From positions 1-64,000 of the forward strand of contig JAMKCF010000166.1 in NCBI GenBank assembly GCA_023634235.1: a stretch of 64,000 nt of DNA, written 5' to 3'. This document shows, one piece after another, positions 41,416 to 53,689 of the stretch. The notes under the pieces are model-generated. The model worked only from the letters and a program-made list of their open reading frames with translations. It made no database searches and was not told the DNA's origin. The position numbers and the translations under genes were made by a program. The stretch's first letter is position 1. Each line of letters starts with the position of its first letter. Source of the stretch: Pisaster brevispinus. Lineage: Eukaryota; Echinodermata; Asteroidea; Forcipulatida; Asteriidae.

Positions 41416-42039
41416 TACACTCTAAGAAACTCCTTGGCCAGAAATGACTGGAATTCCAGCTGCTGACTCAGAAGTGATGTAAATGGGATTTGAGCTCAGA
41501 TTCCACTTCAGTTTGACCCATAAGTTGGTCAGCAGAGCTGCCAACTCTCCCTGATTCTGCAGAAAGATCCCTGAAAATAACCCAATCAATCTGTCCATGT
41601 TCTGATCGATAAAATTGAAAATCTCCCAGATTAAGGAAAATTTGTCCCCATAATGTTGAATGTAATTCTAAATATCTCTCTGATTTGTGTACAAACTCTC
41701 CCTGATTGCAAGATGCAAATGTTGGCAGCTCTTGGTCAGGCCCCCTGCGACCCGAACCAAAATCTCTCTGATTGCAAGATGCAAATGTTGGCAGCTCTTG
41801 GTCAGGCCCCCTGCGACCCGAACCAAAATCTCTCTGATTGCAAGATGCAAATGTTGGCAGCTCTTGGTCAGGCCCCCTGCGACCCGAACCAAAATCTCTC
41901 TGATTGCAAGATGCAAATGTTGGCAGCTCTTGGTCAGGTCCCCTGCGACCCGAACCAAAATCTCTCTGATTGCTCTTGGTCAGGCTCCCTACGACCTGGA
42001 ACTGGGTCATTTTTGACCCAGAAGAGTTTTTAGAGTGTA
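41416..42039. mobile_element. MITE with TACACTCTAA ends, copy 1
   Basis: TACACTCTAAGAAACTC at the left is mirrored by GAGTTTTTAGAGTGTA at the right. The TA at each end could be the duplicated target of a Tc1/mariner-type element. It has expanded internally through a 66-bp minisatellite. The inner phrase CAGAAATGACTGG is shared with related copies at 52433-52677 and 53690-53870. Confidence 0.7.
41697..41972. repeat. 66-bp minisatellite inside the MITE, four copies
   Basis: GATTGCAAGATGCAAATG begins at 41704, 41770, 41836 and 41902, exactly 66 bases apart. A fifth start at 41968 breaks off. Since 66 is a multiple of three, open frames of 126 and 215 codons appear on both strands. They are repeat by-products. 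Confidence 0.9.
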
Positions 42040-43734
42040 GACCTTTCTTTTGCAACGTCACAGCCCAAGATTTTGCCAACCCTGGCTGGAAAACTATGGA
42101 AAGCCATAGATGCAAAACAAAAACAGATAGCTATAGTTTGTAACAATGTTACACAAATATTAAAAAATAGTGTTGAATTTAATGGAAACAAAGCAACCGG
42201 TCATAGGAGTTATTTTATTTAATTAGAAGTTTGCCGAAAATGTTGCATTTGGTTGAAACATCTGTTATCACTATTGAATGTTTTATTAATGTTCGGCGGT
42301 CCATGCCAACCAGCGCTGTTTGTTTATCAACAATGGAAAGGTCTGTAGTTGATGTTTACGCTAGGAGGGCAAATTAGTCTGGTCCTGTTTTGGTATGAGG
42401 AGATTTATTATTATTGCAAGCAGGGAACACGACAAAGAAGGTGGCAGCTTGATAAGGGTCTTCAAAGATTCTATAATTTATGTTTGGAATGAAGCAAATT
42501 TTTTTACTGGGTTTCTGTTGATCAGTCAGATTTTGGCAGTAATTATACAATTCATAATGGGTTGACAACTCACACAAAAATGTTGGTTAAATGTTTTAGT
42601 TTGTATTGTTTAGTTGTAAGGTCAGCATGAAAAAGGATGCCTGGATGATATTAAACACATAAGAAGAAACAGTATATAATTAGGATTCTACAAACAGATT
42701 TTAATATCAAACATGTTTTGTGAAATTACTTTTATTGTACTGTAACAAATTTGAGTAATGACTATAAAAACGAATTTTCACAGTAAAATTTGTTAAAATT
42801 TGACACACTGTTACGAATCAAAATGAAAACATGAACTTTCATCACTGAAAGTACTAATTAAAAGACAAAATTGTACAAAACAGTTTTATGGTCAAATGCT
42901 GGTTAACCTAAATCACTACAGAGTGGTGTGTGTTTCCATATCCAGCTTATAATGTGTGACATGTGGCCTTGTGTATCTTTCTTCAGTGAAATAAAGGAAA
43001 ACAAATCATGTCTTTGTGTGTTTTTTGTTGTGAAATAAAAGAAAATAAATTGTACTTGTGTGTCTTTTTCCCCGTGGATTAGATTAAACCTGCATTGTAA
43101 TGTGTTTGCAGTGCAGACCTTTCACTCACAGTCAGCAGCCATCTTGTACTTCAATATTAGACAAGGTTGTAACATAAGTAGGACAAGCAGAGCACAGTGT
43201 ATTTTAAAGCAATATAACTGGCAATTTAATGAAACATTTTTAAAAATGGTCAACACTCTTTATCAAGCGCTGCCTTTTGCGAAACGAATAATTAAACTGA
43301 ATGAAAGTCAAGTACAAGACTAATGTGCAGTTAGAGGATATTGGAACAAGTTTGCAGTGAGTGGGCTCAACAAGTGTCAATAAAAGATGGCAAAAAGGGG
43401 TGAAATGCTTGAACATAAAATGTAGGTCAAACAAAAGGTAGTACAACCCTAGAGGGAGTATCATCTGAAACAAAACAATCCAATACCTCATTGATTGAAC
43501 TGGTTTATAACAACTGAATATCATTCTCGGAAGCATTTAATTTGACTAAAAATGTCAGGGAGATTCATTTGTTAGGGGAGCCTTGGATTACAATTTGGGT
43601 TGTGGTGGGGAAGGGTGTTAGGGACTCGTCCTAGGGTGACGTCGGGAGGGTGAGTTTAGGCATTAATTAATTGTGGTTTCAGTTTGACTTCAAACTTTTC
43701 TATTTTTTGTTTGTTACTTTTTTTTTTATCTCAG
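42040..43734. other. AT-rich non-coding stretch
   Basis: AATAAA signals cluster near 42990 and 43034, which could mark a transcript end. A frame at 43060-43323 has a weakly protein-like composition but no domain or splice support. Nothing firmer is visible. Confidence 0.35.
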
Positions 43735-43775
43735 CCGGCTCAAGTAAGCGTCTTCCATCTCGTTCCCCTGAAAAG
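43735..43775 (+). CDS. candidate 41-base micro-exon, plus-strand gene (exon c)
   Basis: A long T-rich tract and ATCTCAG precede it, and AAAAG followed by GTAAGT ends it; both sites are strong. With one base from exon b it reads AGSSKRLPSRSPEK, basic and serine-rich like a phosphorylation or sorting tail. It ends in phase 0. Possible next exons start at 44789 or 46933, in either of which a stop would follow soon. Confidence 0.5.
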
Positions 43776-43792
43776 GTAAGTTTGTGTGATTT

Positions 43793-43985
43793 TTGCGCCC
43801 TCTATTGGTAACAAAAGGTACGGGGTTGGTTATAACTGAAGTTGCATCAACTAAGTTAAAACAATTTTTTTTTTTTTTTTTTTCTCTTAACAAAAATTCA
43901 TTTAGAGGTTTGGGAGCGCTAGATGGCGCCAGACATCCCAATTGTTTACGTAGATCTGAGCATGCGCATTTCCTGCATGCGCGTT
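43793..43985. promoter_or_regulatory. CTCF-like and NRF1-like site cluster
   Basis: TGCGCCCTCTATTGG at 43793-43808 matches the reverse CTCF core at nearly all positions, and GCGCTAGATGGCGCC at about 43915-43930 matches the forward core at about twelve of fourteen. Two GCATGCGC phrases near 43957 and 43975 match the NRF1 half-site plan. The block is CpG-richer than its surroundings. It may be a promoter or insulator just inside the intron after the micro-exon. Factor binding is inferred from motifs known to be conserved in bilaterians. Confidence 0.4.
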
Positions 43986-44788
43986 TACAGAAAGGTTCAT
44001 TTTTCAAACTTGTTTACGTAGTTTTTCACAATAACTTGGTCCCTTTTTTCAACTGTTCCAGGCCACTATACTTTCCTCCAAAAAGTCAACCAATTATTTA
44101 CTATCGTCGTACACGGATGACCACCAAATTTATAAAATGTTCATAACAATTTGGCACCTCTAGATGCCTTTCATAATACAATGCATTCCAAAGTCATCAA
44201 GACGAAATGTTGATGCCCGTCGGGTATCACTGTTCAGCCATTGTGTTTGTATCATTTCAAAACAACACAACCAAAGCGAGGCTGGAAGGGAAAACGTAAT
44301 TTTGATCATCATTAATTGTCGTGATCAAAGAGTTGGTATGAATCTCCTTTACCATCCTCTCTCGTCTTGGCTAATGTTTTGCAACACCTATAACACCCCC
44401 GTTACAACAAAAATTCACTGCACATTATTTTTTGTTACCTTGATTTTTATTTACTATTATTATTTTGTTATAGCCTAGACTTAGCCTTACCAACAAATAA
44501 AACGTTACTCCAAAAAAATCAACAGAATGAATGTACAACAAATCATTGTAGTTAACTATTTTTGTCCAAAAACTGGCTCATCTAATATTTTTTATTTTTA
44601 AAATCGGTGGTCGTATTAGCCATACCTTCTTGGCCGCTCGCATCCCCTACAAAAACGTCACAATAAAACAAAAAACGAAAACGAAAAAGAAAACAAACGA
44701 AGACAAAGTGAGAGCCCATGAGATGAGCAGATCCAGCATTATTCTGAGGCTGATTTGACTGTCTTTGTTTTTGTATTTCGATCTTTGA
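43986..44788. other. non-coding stretch
   Basis: Short frames with hydrophobic, low-information translations only. An AAAACG-type simple stretch lies at 44669-44700. Confidence 0.35.
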
Positions 44789-44931
44789 CAGCTCTGTGTA
44801 CAAAAATCCCGTTGAAGATACTTTTGTTGGGCATCATTCGGAGTATCCCAACTTGCTGGTCATTTTCGTCTGAAGATGGCACAAAGTGGCCCCAAAAGCT
44901 TGATTTTCGAATGGAGAAATACCAAAGTCAG
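44789..44931 (+). other. possible exon, frame uncertain
   Basis: ATCTTTGACAG precedes and AGTCAG followed by GTACAA ends the segment. One frame is open through it and closes with FSSEDGTKWPQKLDFRMEKY. The phase-0 frame expected after the micro-exon stops within eight codons and would make this the last exon. The evidence does not decide. Confidence 0.3.
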
Positions 44932-45039
44932 GTACAAGTTGTGTCTCTCTAGCACGCTTAGTTCAGGAGTTATTGTCAAACATACCGCAGAATATTATTT
45001 CAAACTTCTTCTTGCTGAAATTGAACCGGGTCGCAAGGG

Positions 45040-45195
45040 GGCCTGACTGTTTTGGGGGTCAGTGTGGCCCGAAATATTGTTCAAAATTACCCATAAATGG
45101 GTCGACTTAACTGACGCAGAATCCGAACTAGAATCCAATTTTTATTTAAGTTTCCGAGTCGGCCAAGAAATGGATCAGGCTCCCTGGGGTTGGGG
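45040..45195. repeat. diverged relative of the TACACTCTAA MITE interior
   Basis: Phrases such as GGGGGCCTGACTG, AAATGGGTCGACTTAACTGA and GAAATGGATCAGGCTCCCTGG resemble the interiors of the elements at 41416 and 52433. Ends were not identified. A poly-G run follows at 45188-45206. Confidence 0.45.
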
Positions 45196-45206
45196 GGGGG
45201 GGGGGT

Positions 45207-46949
45207 CAAATATGCCGGGAGTTTTCAGAGTAGTGTGATGTTATGTGCAATGGGAACGTTTGCTGTCGGGGGATCGTGTACCAAGTGTGTGTGGTCTCAA
45301 CAATTTAAGGTAGGGTACTTTTGTAATACTCTTTTGTACATTTGTAATATTCGGAAACCACTGGTTATACTGGTCTTTTCTAGTTTACTTAGTGCAATAA
45401 TAATAATAACAATAACAATATTGGTAAACTGCTAAATTTGTTATAGCGTTACAAAACGTGTTTACACTATTTGAATACAAAGGCTATTAATATTACTTTT
45501 AAAAAGAACTTAACTTGAAGTATCACTAATTTGAACTGTATGCACTTTAATTAGCCTACCTGGTTTAAATTCAACTTGAGTGGGATCTCTTATTTAAAGG
45601 TAAATTGAATTATTTAATCACAGTTTACAATAGAACTTATTATAAATAGTTTTCACTTTAATAGCTTAGTGGCCATTTTTTTATGTGGACGTTTTGTAAT
45701 GACTGAGATAATCAAATTCAAATATGCAAATTAGTTTCGAATAGCGCCCTCAATTATCCTTGATTTTTAAACAGGTTACACAAATAAAAAACAAACAGGC
45801 ATTTTGCCACAATTACAATTATTTTTAGAAAAGGGATACAAGCTCTAAGTTGTGATTATTTCCTTCGGTATTTATTAATTTGTAATTCACGAGACAACAC
45901 GGCTTTTCGGGGGTAAAGTTTGATAGCTATGTAGGACTGCAAAAGTTACCGTTAATTTAGGACATATGAATTTCATGTATACCGCTGCGTTTTCTTTCTA
46001 GAATTAACACTAAAATTAAAAACTATGACACTTTTAAATCAACGGCAATAGAATAAAAATGAAAATGTCTCAAGAATAGAAAGAATGACAGGAATGCTAT
46101 TTTGAAAACATCGTAGAGTTTCTGTCAATGGATTACGGTTCGTGATGATTCTTGGGGGGGAAATGGAATGGGGTCTGTGATTTTTGATGAAGGGGGGGTG
46201 GTGGAATCGGGTTGGTTGTCTTCTTTAGAGGAACTGTTTACATTAATTATTAAGTGGGGTTGAAAAGCTATTTATTTTAAGGGATCTGTGTGTGAAAAGT
46301 ACTGGTATATAAAACAAACGTTGAATGCGTTTTGTTGGTACATTGGTCTCAGATTATAACCAATCGATGAAATCTGGCTTTTCCGATTCACTCAGCTTTG
46401 CCTCGTGAAAAGGAATGTCCAGATTTCACCTCGTGTTTATGTTTAAGACCAATGCACTCAATTGCATCCAATATTCGTATATATTCCTAAATTTAGTCAT
46501 CTCTGCTTAAAAGGTTTATAATAAGAACAAGCATCAAAAGTTTATGGTAGCTGTAAGTATTGTAAATTGATATAGAAAGTTTAAAATCCAAGTTGTGTTT
46601 GGATGTTTTATTTGCTTGTATCGTGGATTTGTCTGATATGTATAATGTTTTATTATTCGTCTTTGACAACAATAAAATACATTTCTCAGCATTTTGTAAT
46701 GTTAAAATCCTCAAATGGAAAGCAAAACAAAACGTGGATGCCTACTTAATATTACCTTTATACTATTCTGAAGCAAAATTATTACAGCCTACCTTGTTTG
46801 TATTTTTAATCATTTTTTTCACCATCAATAAAGTGTTTTACACACAAAGATTATGGAGATATTGGTTTGAGTCCACTAAGTAACTTTGATGGTAATAATA
46901 ATGAAAAGGGGAACAGACTTTTCTTATTGCAGGAAGGAGTCTGAACCAA
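45207..46949. other. AT-rich non-coding stretch
   Basis: An AATAATAATAACAATAAC simple repeat lies near 45396. A poly-G-rich segment lies near 46150-46210. No exon is supported. Confidence 0.4.
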
Positions 46950-49900
46950 TGTAGTCTGCTTGGAGCAGCATCCATGAAGACGCACTGTAGCAAAGAACCA
47001 ATTGGGGTGGGAGGGGGGGGGGGGACTTTAAGAACCGAGGAAGGGGTGACGATGGCGGCGTTGAGAATGTTTAGACTGTGGGTAAACGCGGATGACTTGA
47101 AACAATTTAGGAATGTTGGAACAAAAACTGTATGGTTAGTTGTGAAGGAAATGGTAATTTATAAGACACTCCATGATTTGGTACGGGGTGATTTTGATTG
47201 ATGTTCAATGTTTGTTTGCTTGTTTTTTAGGTGTTTTTTTTTACTGTGTGTAACTATGGTTAAATGTAGTATTTATAACGGAAGATGCAAGAACACTGCA
47301 CTGTTCAGTTTTAGTGTAGTAAGGCTGGCTGGTAATAAAACTATTCGGTTATTATGCAGTATTAATCTGTAATAAGAGACACTCCGTGATTAGGCTGTTG
47401 GGTGTTGAAAATAAATGTTTTTCCTTATTTTCTTGTTTGAGGAAAGTTGGAAACAAAAGTATGATTTTAGTGAAGGAAAAATTACCAAGGGTGAGTGATT
47501 GATTCGTGTATGGGTGTGTTTCGGTTGGGTTGGGGTTAAGGTTATGGTTAATTTGGAAATAGAACTCTGCGTTTACAAACAGCTACATTCATGCGAAAAT
47601 AGTTATGACAGTAACTCCGTGATTCAGATATTGTGTTTTCAGTTGATGACGTTAGTTTTTTTTTAAGTTTTTTTAGGAAGGTACGAAATAAATTATTCAG
47701 TTACAAACAGCAGTCCTAAAGGAAAGAGTAATGTCACAGTAACTCCTTGATTAGGTTGTGTGCGTGTGTGTGTGTGGGGGGGGGGGGCATTCGGCAATGA
47801 AACTCTGCCGTTGCAGGTATTATTCATGAGGTAAAGCACGAGAAATTTCAAAATACGGGGTGTTTTATGTTAGTAAAATAAAACTACGGTTACATGCTCT
47901 TTCTTTCTGTTTCTTTTTGAGAATATTTGGTTAACAAATTATGCTGAAATACGAGCAGTAGCCACGAATGAAAGAAAACTGTAAGTGAAACTTGTGTGTG
48001 AAACTACGTAAGTGAAACTACGTGCACGCTTGTGTCTTAATGTTTAATGTTTTTTCTAAGATTATTGATAATAAAAGTAGTCATATGAATTAATGAGTAG
48101 CAATAAAAGACCGAATGATTCGGGATGTGTGCAATTTTGTTTCTTGATGTTCGTTATTTCTTTGTAAGATTGTTGTTATGATACAAATGTTTTTCTGGGC
48201 GGTTGTGAATAAAACTTTGTGGTTAAAAACAGCAATCCAGGGGGAAAGAGTATGCAAGAGAAACACTATGATATGGATTAGGGTGTTTTGGAGTGGGTTA
48301 TTTGGGGTAAGGGTTAGGGTTAGAAATAAAACTCTGCAGTTTAGAGGAAAGAGTAATGTAAACGAAACTCTATGATAGGGATTAAGGTGTTTTAGGTCGG
48401 TTGTTTGGGGTTAGGGTTAGGGTGAAGTTTAGAAATAAAACTCTGATAGGGATTAGGGTGTTTTGGGGTGGGTTATTTGGGGTTAGGGTTAGGGTTAGAA
48501 ATAAAACTCTGCAGTTCAGAGGAAAGAGTAATGTAAAATAAACTCTATGATAGGGATTAAGGTGTTTTAGGTCGGTTGTTTGGGGTTAGGGTTAGGGTGA
48601 AGGTTAGAAATAAAACTCTGATAGGGATTAGGGTGTTTAGGTCAGTTTTGGGGGGTTGGGGTTAAGGTTAGAAATGAAACTCTGCAGTTCAGAGGAAAGA
48701 GTAATGTAAAATAAACTCTTTGATAGGGATTAGGGTGTTTTGGGTCGGTTATTTGGGGTTAGGGTTAGGGTGAAGATTAGAAATAAAACTCTGATAGGGA
48801 TTAGGGTGTTTTGGGGTGGGTTATTTAGGGTTAGGGTTAGGGTTAGAAATAAAACTCTGCGGTTCAAAGGAAAGATTAATGTAAAAAAAAACTCTATGAT
48901 GGGGATTAGGGTGTTTTGGGTCGGTTGTTTGGGGTTAGGGTAAGGGTGAAATTTAGATATAAAACTCTGATAGGGATTATGGTGTTTTGAGGTGGGTTAT
49001 TTTGGGTTAGGGTGAGGGTTAGAAATAAAACTCTGCAGTTCAGAGAAAGAGTCATGTAAAATAAACTCTATGATAGGGATTAGGGTGTTTTGGGGTGGGT
49101 TGTTTGGGGTTAGGGTTAGGGTGAAGTTCAGAAATAAAACTCTGATAGGGACTGGGGTGTTTTGGGTGAGTTATTTGTGGTTAGGGTTAGGGTTAGAAAT
49201 AAAACTCTGCAGTTCAGAGAAAGAGTCATGTAAAATAAACTCTATGATAGGGATTAGGGTGTTTTGGGGTTGGTTGCTTAGGGTTAGGGTTAGGGTGAAG
49301 GTTAGAAATAAAACTCTGATAGGGGTTAGGGTGTTTTGGGTGGGTTAATTGGGGTTAGGTTTAGGGTTAGAAATAAAACTCTGCAGTTAAGAGGCAAAGA
49401 GTAATGTAAAAGAAACTTTTTGAAAGGGATCGGGGTATTTTCGGGTGGGTTGGTTGTGGTTAGGGTTATAGGGTTAGGGTTTTTCACGGGACGGTTGGAA
49501 ATAAAACCCTGCAGTTACACAAAGCATTCCAGGAGGAAAGAGTAATGACTGTAAAAGAAACTCCATAGGGAATGGGGTGTTTTCTTTTGGGTTAGGGTAA
49601 GGGTTAGGTTAAGGGTTTTTCACGCGACGGTTGGAAATAAAACCCTGCAGTTACACAAAGCATTCCAGGAGGAAAGAGTAATGACTGTAAAAGAAACTCC
49701 ATAGGGAATGGGGTGTTTTCTTTTGGGTTAGGGTTAGGGTTAGTGTTAGGGTTAGGGTTAGGGTTATGGTTAGGGTTAGGGTTAGGGTTAGGGTTAGGGT
49801 AAGGGTTAGGTTTTTTCGTGACGGTTAGAAAGAAAAGTAGGGTTACACGCTGTATCCATGCATGAATGGGTAATAACACAAGACTCAATGATTCGGGTGA

Positions 49901-50120
49901 GTGTTTTTTTTTTCTTCTTTTTTTCTAAGTGTATTGGTATAATAAACACAGGAGTTACACACAATAGTCGTGAAGAAGAGGCACTGCTGGGTTGTGGGAT
50001 GTAGCACGGATGAATCGTCGGGTACGGAAAGCTTGGAATTTTCTTGTGTGTGTATTTCCTTGTTAGAAGTTTGTTTATTAGGCGGGTGATTATAAAACTT
50101 CATGTTTAACTTTTTGCACA
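46950..50120. repeat. degenerate satellite merging into telomere-type repeats
   Basis: From about 47150 phrases such as AACTCCGTGATTAGG and GGAAAGAGTAATG recur with wide divergence. From 48250 to 49400 the unit is sharper, at about 172 to 175 bases. Each unit has AAATAAAACTCTGCAGTTCA, GATAGGGATTAGGGTGTTTT and short GGGTTAGGGTTAGGG runs. Two larger near-identical units follow at about 49490-49720. An older, weaker copy of the phrase is seen again near 49880. The internal similarity rises toward the telomere-type core. Confidence 0.8.
49725..49810. repeat. interstitial telomeric repeat (TTAGGG)
   Basis: About fourteen consecutive TTAGGG units with few variants (one GTGTTAGGG, one TTATGGTTAGGG, one TAAGGG). 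TTAGGG is the usual telomere repeat of deuterostomes. This run lies at the right edge of the satellite that carries shorter TTAGGG runs. Confidence 0.9.
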
Positions 50121-51784
50121 TTCATGGAGGGAAAGGGTATTTTAAACGCCTTAAAAGCCCCTGTGGGAATACTGGTGGATGCGGCCTAGTGTAGAAATTT
50201 GTGGATGTTGTGGAGGGGGTTACAGGGGTAAGGTAAGTTATTCCGCAAAAAAAGTATTTGAGTGGACTACTATAATCCTTATCAACTGAAATTCATGATT
50301 GGATGTAAAATTTTCACAAAAAAATTAAACCACCCCCTTAAATTTGGAGTTTAAAACCTCAGTTTTGCCATATAACTTTGACCAATCCGTGTGAGGGCGC
50401 TTAAAGTGTATGGACCCTGAAGTAATCATGGGGAAAACGCATATAAAATACACTTATCTGTGTGAAAATGGTGACAAGGAGCCAGTCTATTTACAAACGA
50501 AGAGGGGCTTTTTATTTTGGGGTCAGCGGCAACCTAAAATTGTCCTTTTCTTCATGATTTCGTAGACGAGTGATATTTTAAACCCATGCAATGAATACAT
50601 AAGCAGGTAAGGACCACGTTGGTGATTTTAAAATCAGTAAATTTGGACTGTTTGAATATCAACCCACGGATGTTCAGGCTGAGACTACAGCACTCCCACC
50701 ACTAGCCCATGGCTGTCCCACCACGTGCACGTGCACATGTACATTCCACCGGTGCATTGCACGGTGCCCACTTAGTGTTCTGTTGCTTGTTGGTCTACAC
50801 AATGCATACAAAGCATGCACCTCCATGTTTTACTCACACAAGTTGAGGGCACTTTGATTTTTTTGCACAGCACCCAAACAAATTTGTTATCAATAGTGAT
50901 TTGGTCAGAAATTTAATTAAATGGATACAATTTTAATACCATGATCCATTTAATATATTTTTTTTTTCGGGGTGGAGATTTAGAGGAAAACTGTCATACA
51001 CATGAAACAAATCAATAAGCATTGGTTTGGTTTTCAATAATTTATTCCAATAAATTATAATATGTCATAAGAAAACATACACTACTTGAACAAAGACATA
51101 ACAATAGGTTTGCCCCATTTGAGGGTAAATACAATGGATCCACTAAACACAAAGTACAGAAATGATAATCAACAAAATAACAATTCAAATAGATACAAAT
51201 AATTGAATGAATAAGTCTCAATGTGATAAATCACAAATACATTACATTCATACTGATAATAATCCAAAGGTAAAACAATAATATTATCTTCAAATTTTGA
51301 CAAACTTTTTATACAGATAGTGTATTTAGTGGGGGTTTTTGTCCCGGCAAAAGTGAGATTGCACCCCCAAAAAAGAGAGACCATCCTTCATTTAGACATG
51401 GTTGGAAAGTTACACAGAATTAAAAGTGCAAAAATAGTTTAAAATCAGAATTTAAAAAATAAAAACAATCTTAAATTTGTCATACATGTAAGAAAAACTC
51501 AACAATAGTAGCATAAATATTAATAATGTAGACAAAAACCTTTAATTTGTCATACATGAAAGGTTGTCACTAAAATACTTAGGGTTTTTCCCGTGTAAGG
51601 AACCAGTGCAGACAATAGATCTGCATTACAATGGTTACAAAACAACAAACTGATGGTTGAATGCATTTCATTACACTTAAATAATTACAGACTAAAAAAC
51701 TACCATAAAGTTAATCAGATTAACAAAATAATTAAAATAAAATAACAATCAAATAAATAAGTAAACTGGAGCAGTGTGTTTGTG
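50121..51784. other. AT-rich non-coding stretch
   Basis: A short alternating purine-pyrimidine segment with E-box-like CACGTG lies at 50723-50744, followed by the palindrome GTGCATTGCAC. The rest (51000-51780) is very AT-rich. No exon is supported. Confidence 0.4.
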
Positions 51785-52290
51785 CGAACTAAGGTAACAC
51801 TGCACATCACACGACATTTGATGACATCATTATAACAGGAACTCAAATTTTGGTTGTAACACATCCTGGCATGAACACATGCATTGATTTCAGCTCATGA
51901 ATGTATAGATCTTGTAAAACTGCACCTTTAAGCAGTGGCGTAACTAAGGGGGGGGGGACACAGGGAGACATACGGCCCCCCAAATAATGTCAATGACCCC
52001 CGGGTCCCCCCCCCCCCCCAATTGTGTTCCAGTTTTTTAAAAATTGCAAGTGGAATCTATGATTGGTTGGCCAACAGTGCTCCCCTAGAAAAAATGGTGC
52101 CACCTAAAAAATATGACATTAGTTACGCCACTGCCTGGTGATGTCACGTAACACTTGATGATAGCATTAGTACAGACCCTCAAATTTTGGATGTTAGACA
52201 TTCCAATTTTTGAATACATGCAAAGTTTCAGTTTGATCCCCCCTTTTTTTCCTGTAAAAAAAAACATCTTTGAAAAGTGCACCTTTAAGG
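51785..52290. repeat. diverged tandem duplication split by a MITE
   Basis: GTAACACTGCACATC, CTCAAATTTTGG and TGCACCTTTAAG at 51790-51932 recur as GTAACACTTGATGA, CTCAAATTTTGG and TGCACCTTTAAGG at 52149-52290. The hAT-like MITE at 51933-52133 lies between the halves. Confidence 0.6.
51933..52133. mobile_element. hAT-like MITE, CAGTGGCGTAACTA family, copy 2
   Basis: Its left end is CAGTGGCGTAACTAAGG and its right end is TTAGTTACGCCACTG, a near-perfect inverted pair. The interior has long G and C runs and no gene. No 8-base target duplication is apparent. It is a better-preserved copy than 40905-41079. Confidence 0.8.
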
Positions 52291-52432
52291 TGATGTAACG
52301 TGATGCACGATGACGACATAATGCCAACATTGTAATATGAACGAGGTCTCATCAAGGTCCTAACATGGTGTAATTGTAAATTTGTAACTGTAACTTTGTT
52401 GTGTATTTATGACACTGCTATCACACTTTTGG

Positions 52433-52677
52433 ACACTCTAAAAAGTCCCTGGTCAGAACTAGTCTAGACTCCGGGCCCCCATGGGGCTTGACTCAATTAT
52501 GGGTCAGTATGACATGCTATCTGTGTCTAAGTTACCCCCACACTGTGCCAAACTGATACAGAATCTGATTCCAAACCCCATTTGTAATCAGTTTCTGTGT
52601 CATCCCAACCAGAAATGGGTCAGGCCTCCTGAGACCTGGATTCTGGGCCAACTCTGACCTCAGAATTCTTAGAATGG
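52433..52677. mobile_element. MITE with CACTCTAA ends, copy 2
   Basis: ACACTCTAAAAAGTCCCTGG at left faces CAGAATTCTTAGAATGGAG at right, the same plan as 41416-42039. The inner phrase CCAGAAATGGGTCAGGCCTC is shared. This copy lacks the 66-bp expansion. Confidence 0.65.
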
Positions 52678-53689
52678 AGGCTCTTATTTTTAACTGCAAA
52701 ATAAAGAATAACTTCAATCTTATGACTAGATGTTACATGAATGATCCACCATAATATTCAAAAACATAGAAAGATAAATAGCATGTAGCAAGGATGATGT
52801 GGAAGTTTGCTTGGAAGCTAAGAGTTAATTGTTTTTGTAATATAAAGTCTCAAGTCTAACAGCGTAGAATCTCCATGGAATTCAACGTCACTGTTTTTTC
52901 AAAGATCAAGCTGGCTCATTGAACCCATAACTTTCACTCTCATAGCTACTGGCTGGGCCTTAGTTCTCACTACTATCTGTATGGTCAAATAAATAGCTAC
53001 ATTGTTTTAGTAACTACATCATTATTAAGTACACATTCTAGGTGTAATGTACGCCTAGTCCCATTTTCATACAGCTCTTTAGCAGAATGTTCTTAACAAC
53101 TTTTGTATTGCTCAGCAAACATAGCATGGATTTAGTCAGATACAATATTCATTACATGGTGTTTGGGATGGTAGGAGGCCCCTGACAACTATGTATGTTC
53201 TAAGCCAAATTGAAATCTTAAATAGACAACAGTCTGAAAATGTTTCAATTATTATAAGACACATGTACATGTAGATCAATGCCCAACTTCATGGCTCTGC
53301 TTACTGGAAGCGAAAAATCAGCGCTTAATGTCAGAAACAAATTCATGCTAGATGTAAACAGAATTCTTTAGCCAAGAATTTGTGCTTGTGCATGTGCATA
53401 CTTCGCACTACAAGTCTCCTGACACAAAGACTTGTAAACAGAAGTGCTATAAAATGGCAATAGTTAGTCCAGATGGATACTGAAAAAAAAACCAAGGCTT
53501 TCTTTACATTTGCAGGTTCTTATGGCCAACAAAATGGCTTCTATATTTGAGAAGATTTTGTTTGATTCTCAAACAAAATGACTTTTATATTTGAGAAAAT
53601 TCTGATTGATTCTCACCAGATTATTTGCCAAACAATAACAACAAATGTTTCTTGAAAACAAGAGAATACCAATGTAAGACGCCTCTTAA
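52678..53689. other. non-coding stretch with MITE scraps
   Basis: Phrases like GCTCTGCTTACTGGAAGCG (53294) and CTCTTTAGCAGAATG (53074) resemble the GGGCCCAATT family. ATATTTGAGAAAATTCTGATTG near 53590 repeats its neighbour at 53546. No exon is seen. Confidence 0.4.

Noticed and set aside
41468..42115. 215-codon minus frame with a 22-residue repeat
   Set aside because: It lies inside a MITE, and the repeat is the 66-bp minisatellite. The plus strand is open as well.
47050..47201. Small protein starting at the ATGGCGGCG near 47050
   Set aside because: The second half of the frame is the degenerate satellite phrase (CACTCCATGATTTGG), so the frame is likely accidental. The start resembles a YY1-type site.
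49604..49888. Proline-asparagine-rich minus frame (NPNPNP)
   Set aside because: It is simply the reverse translation of TTAGGG repeats.
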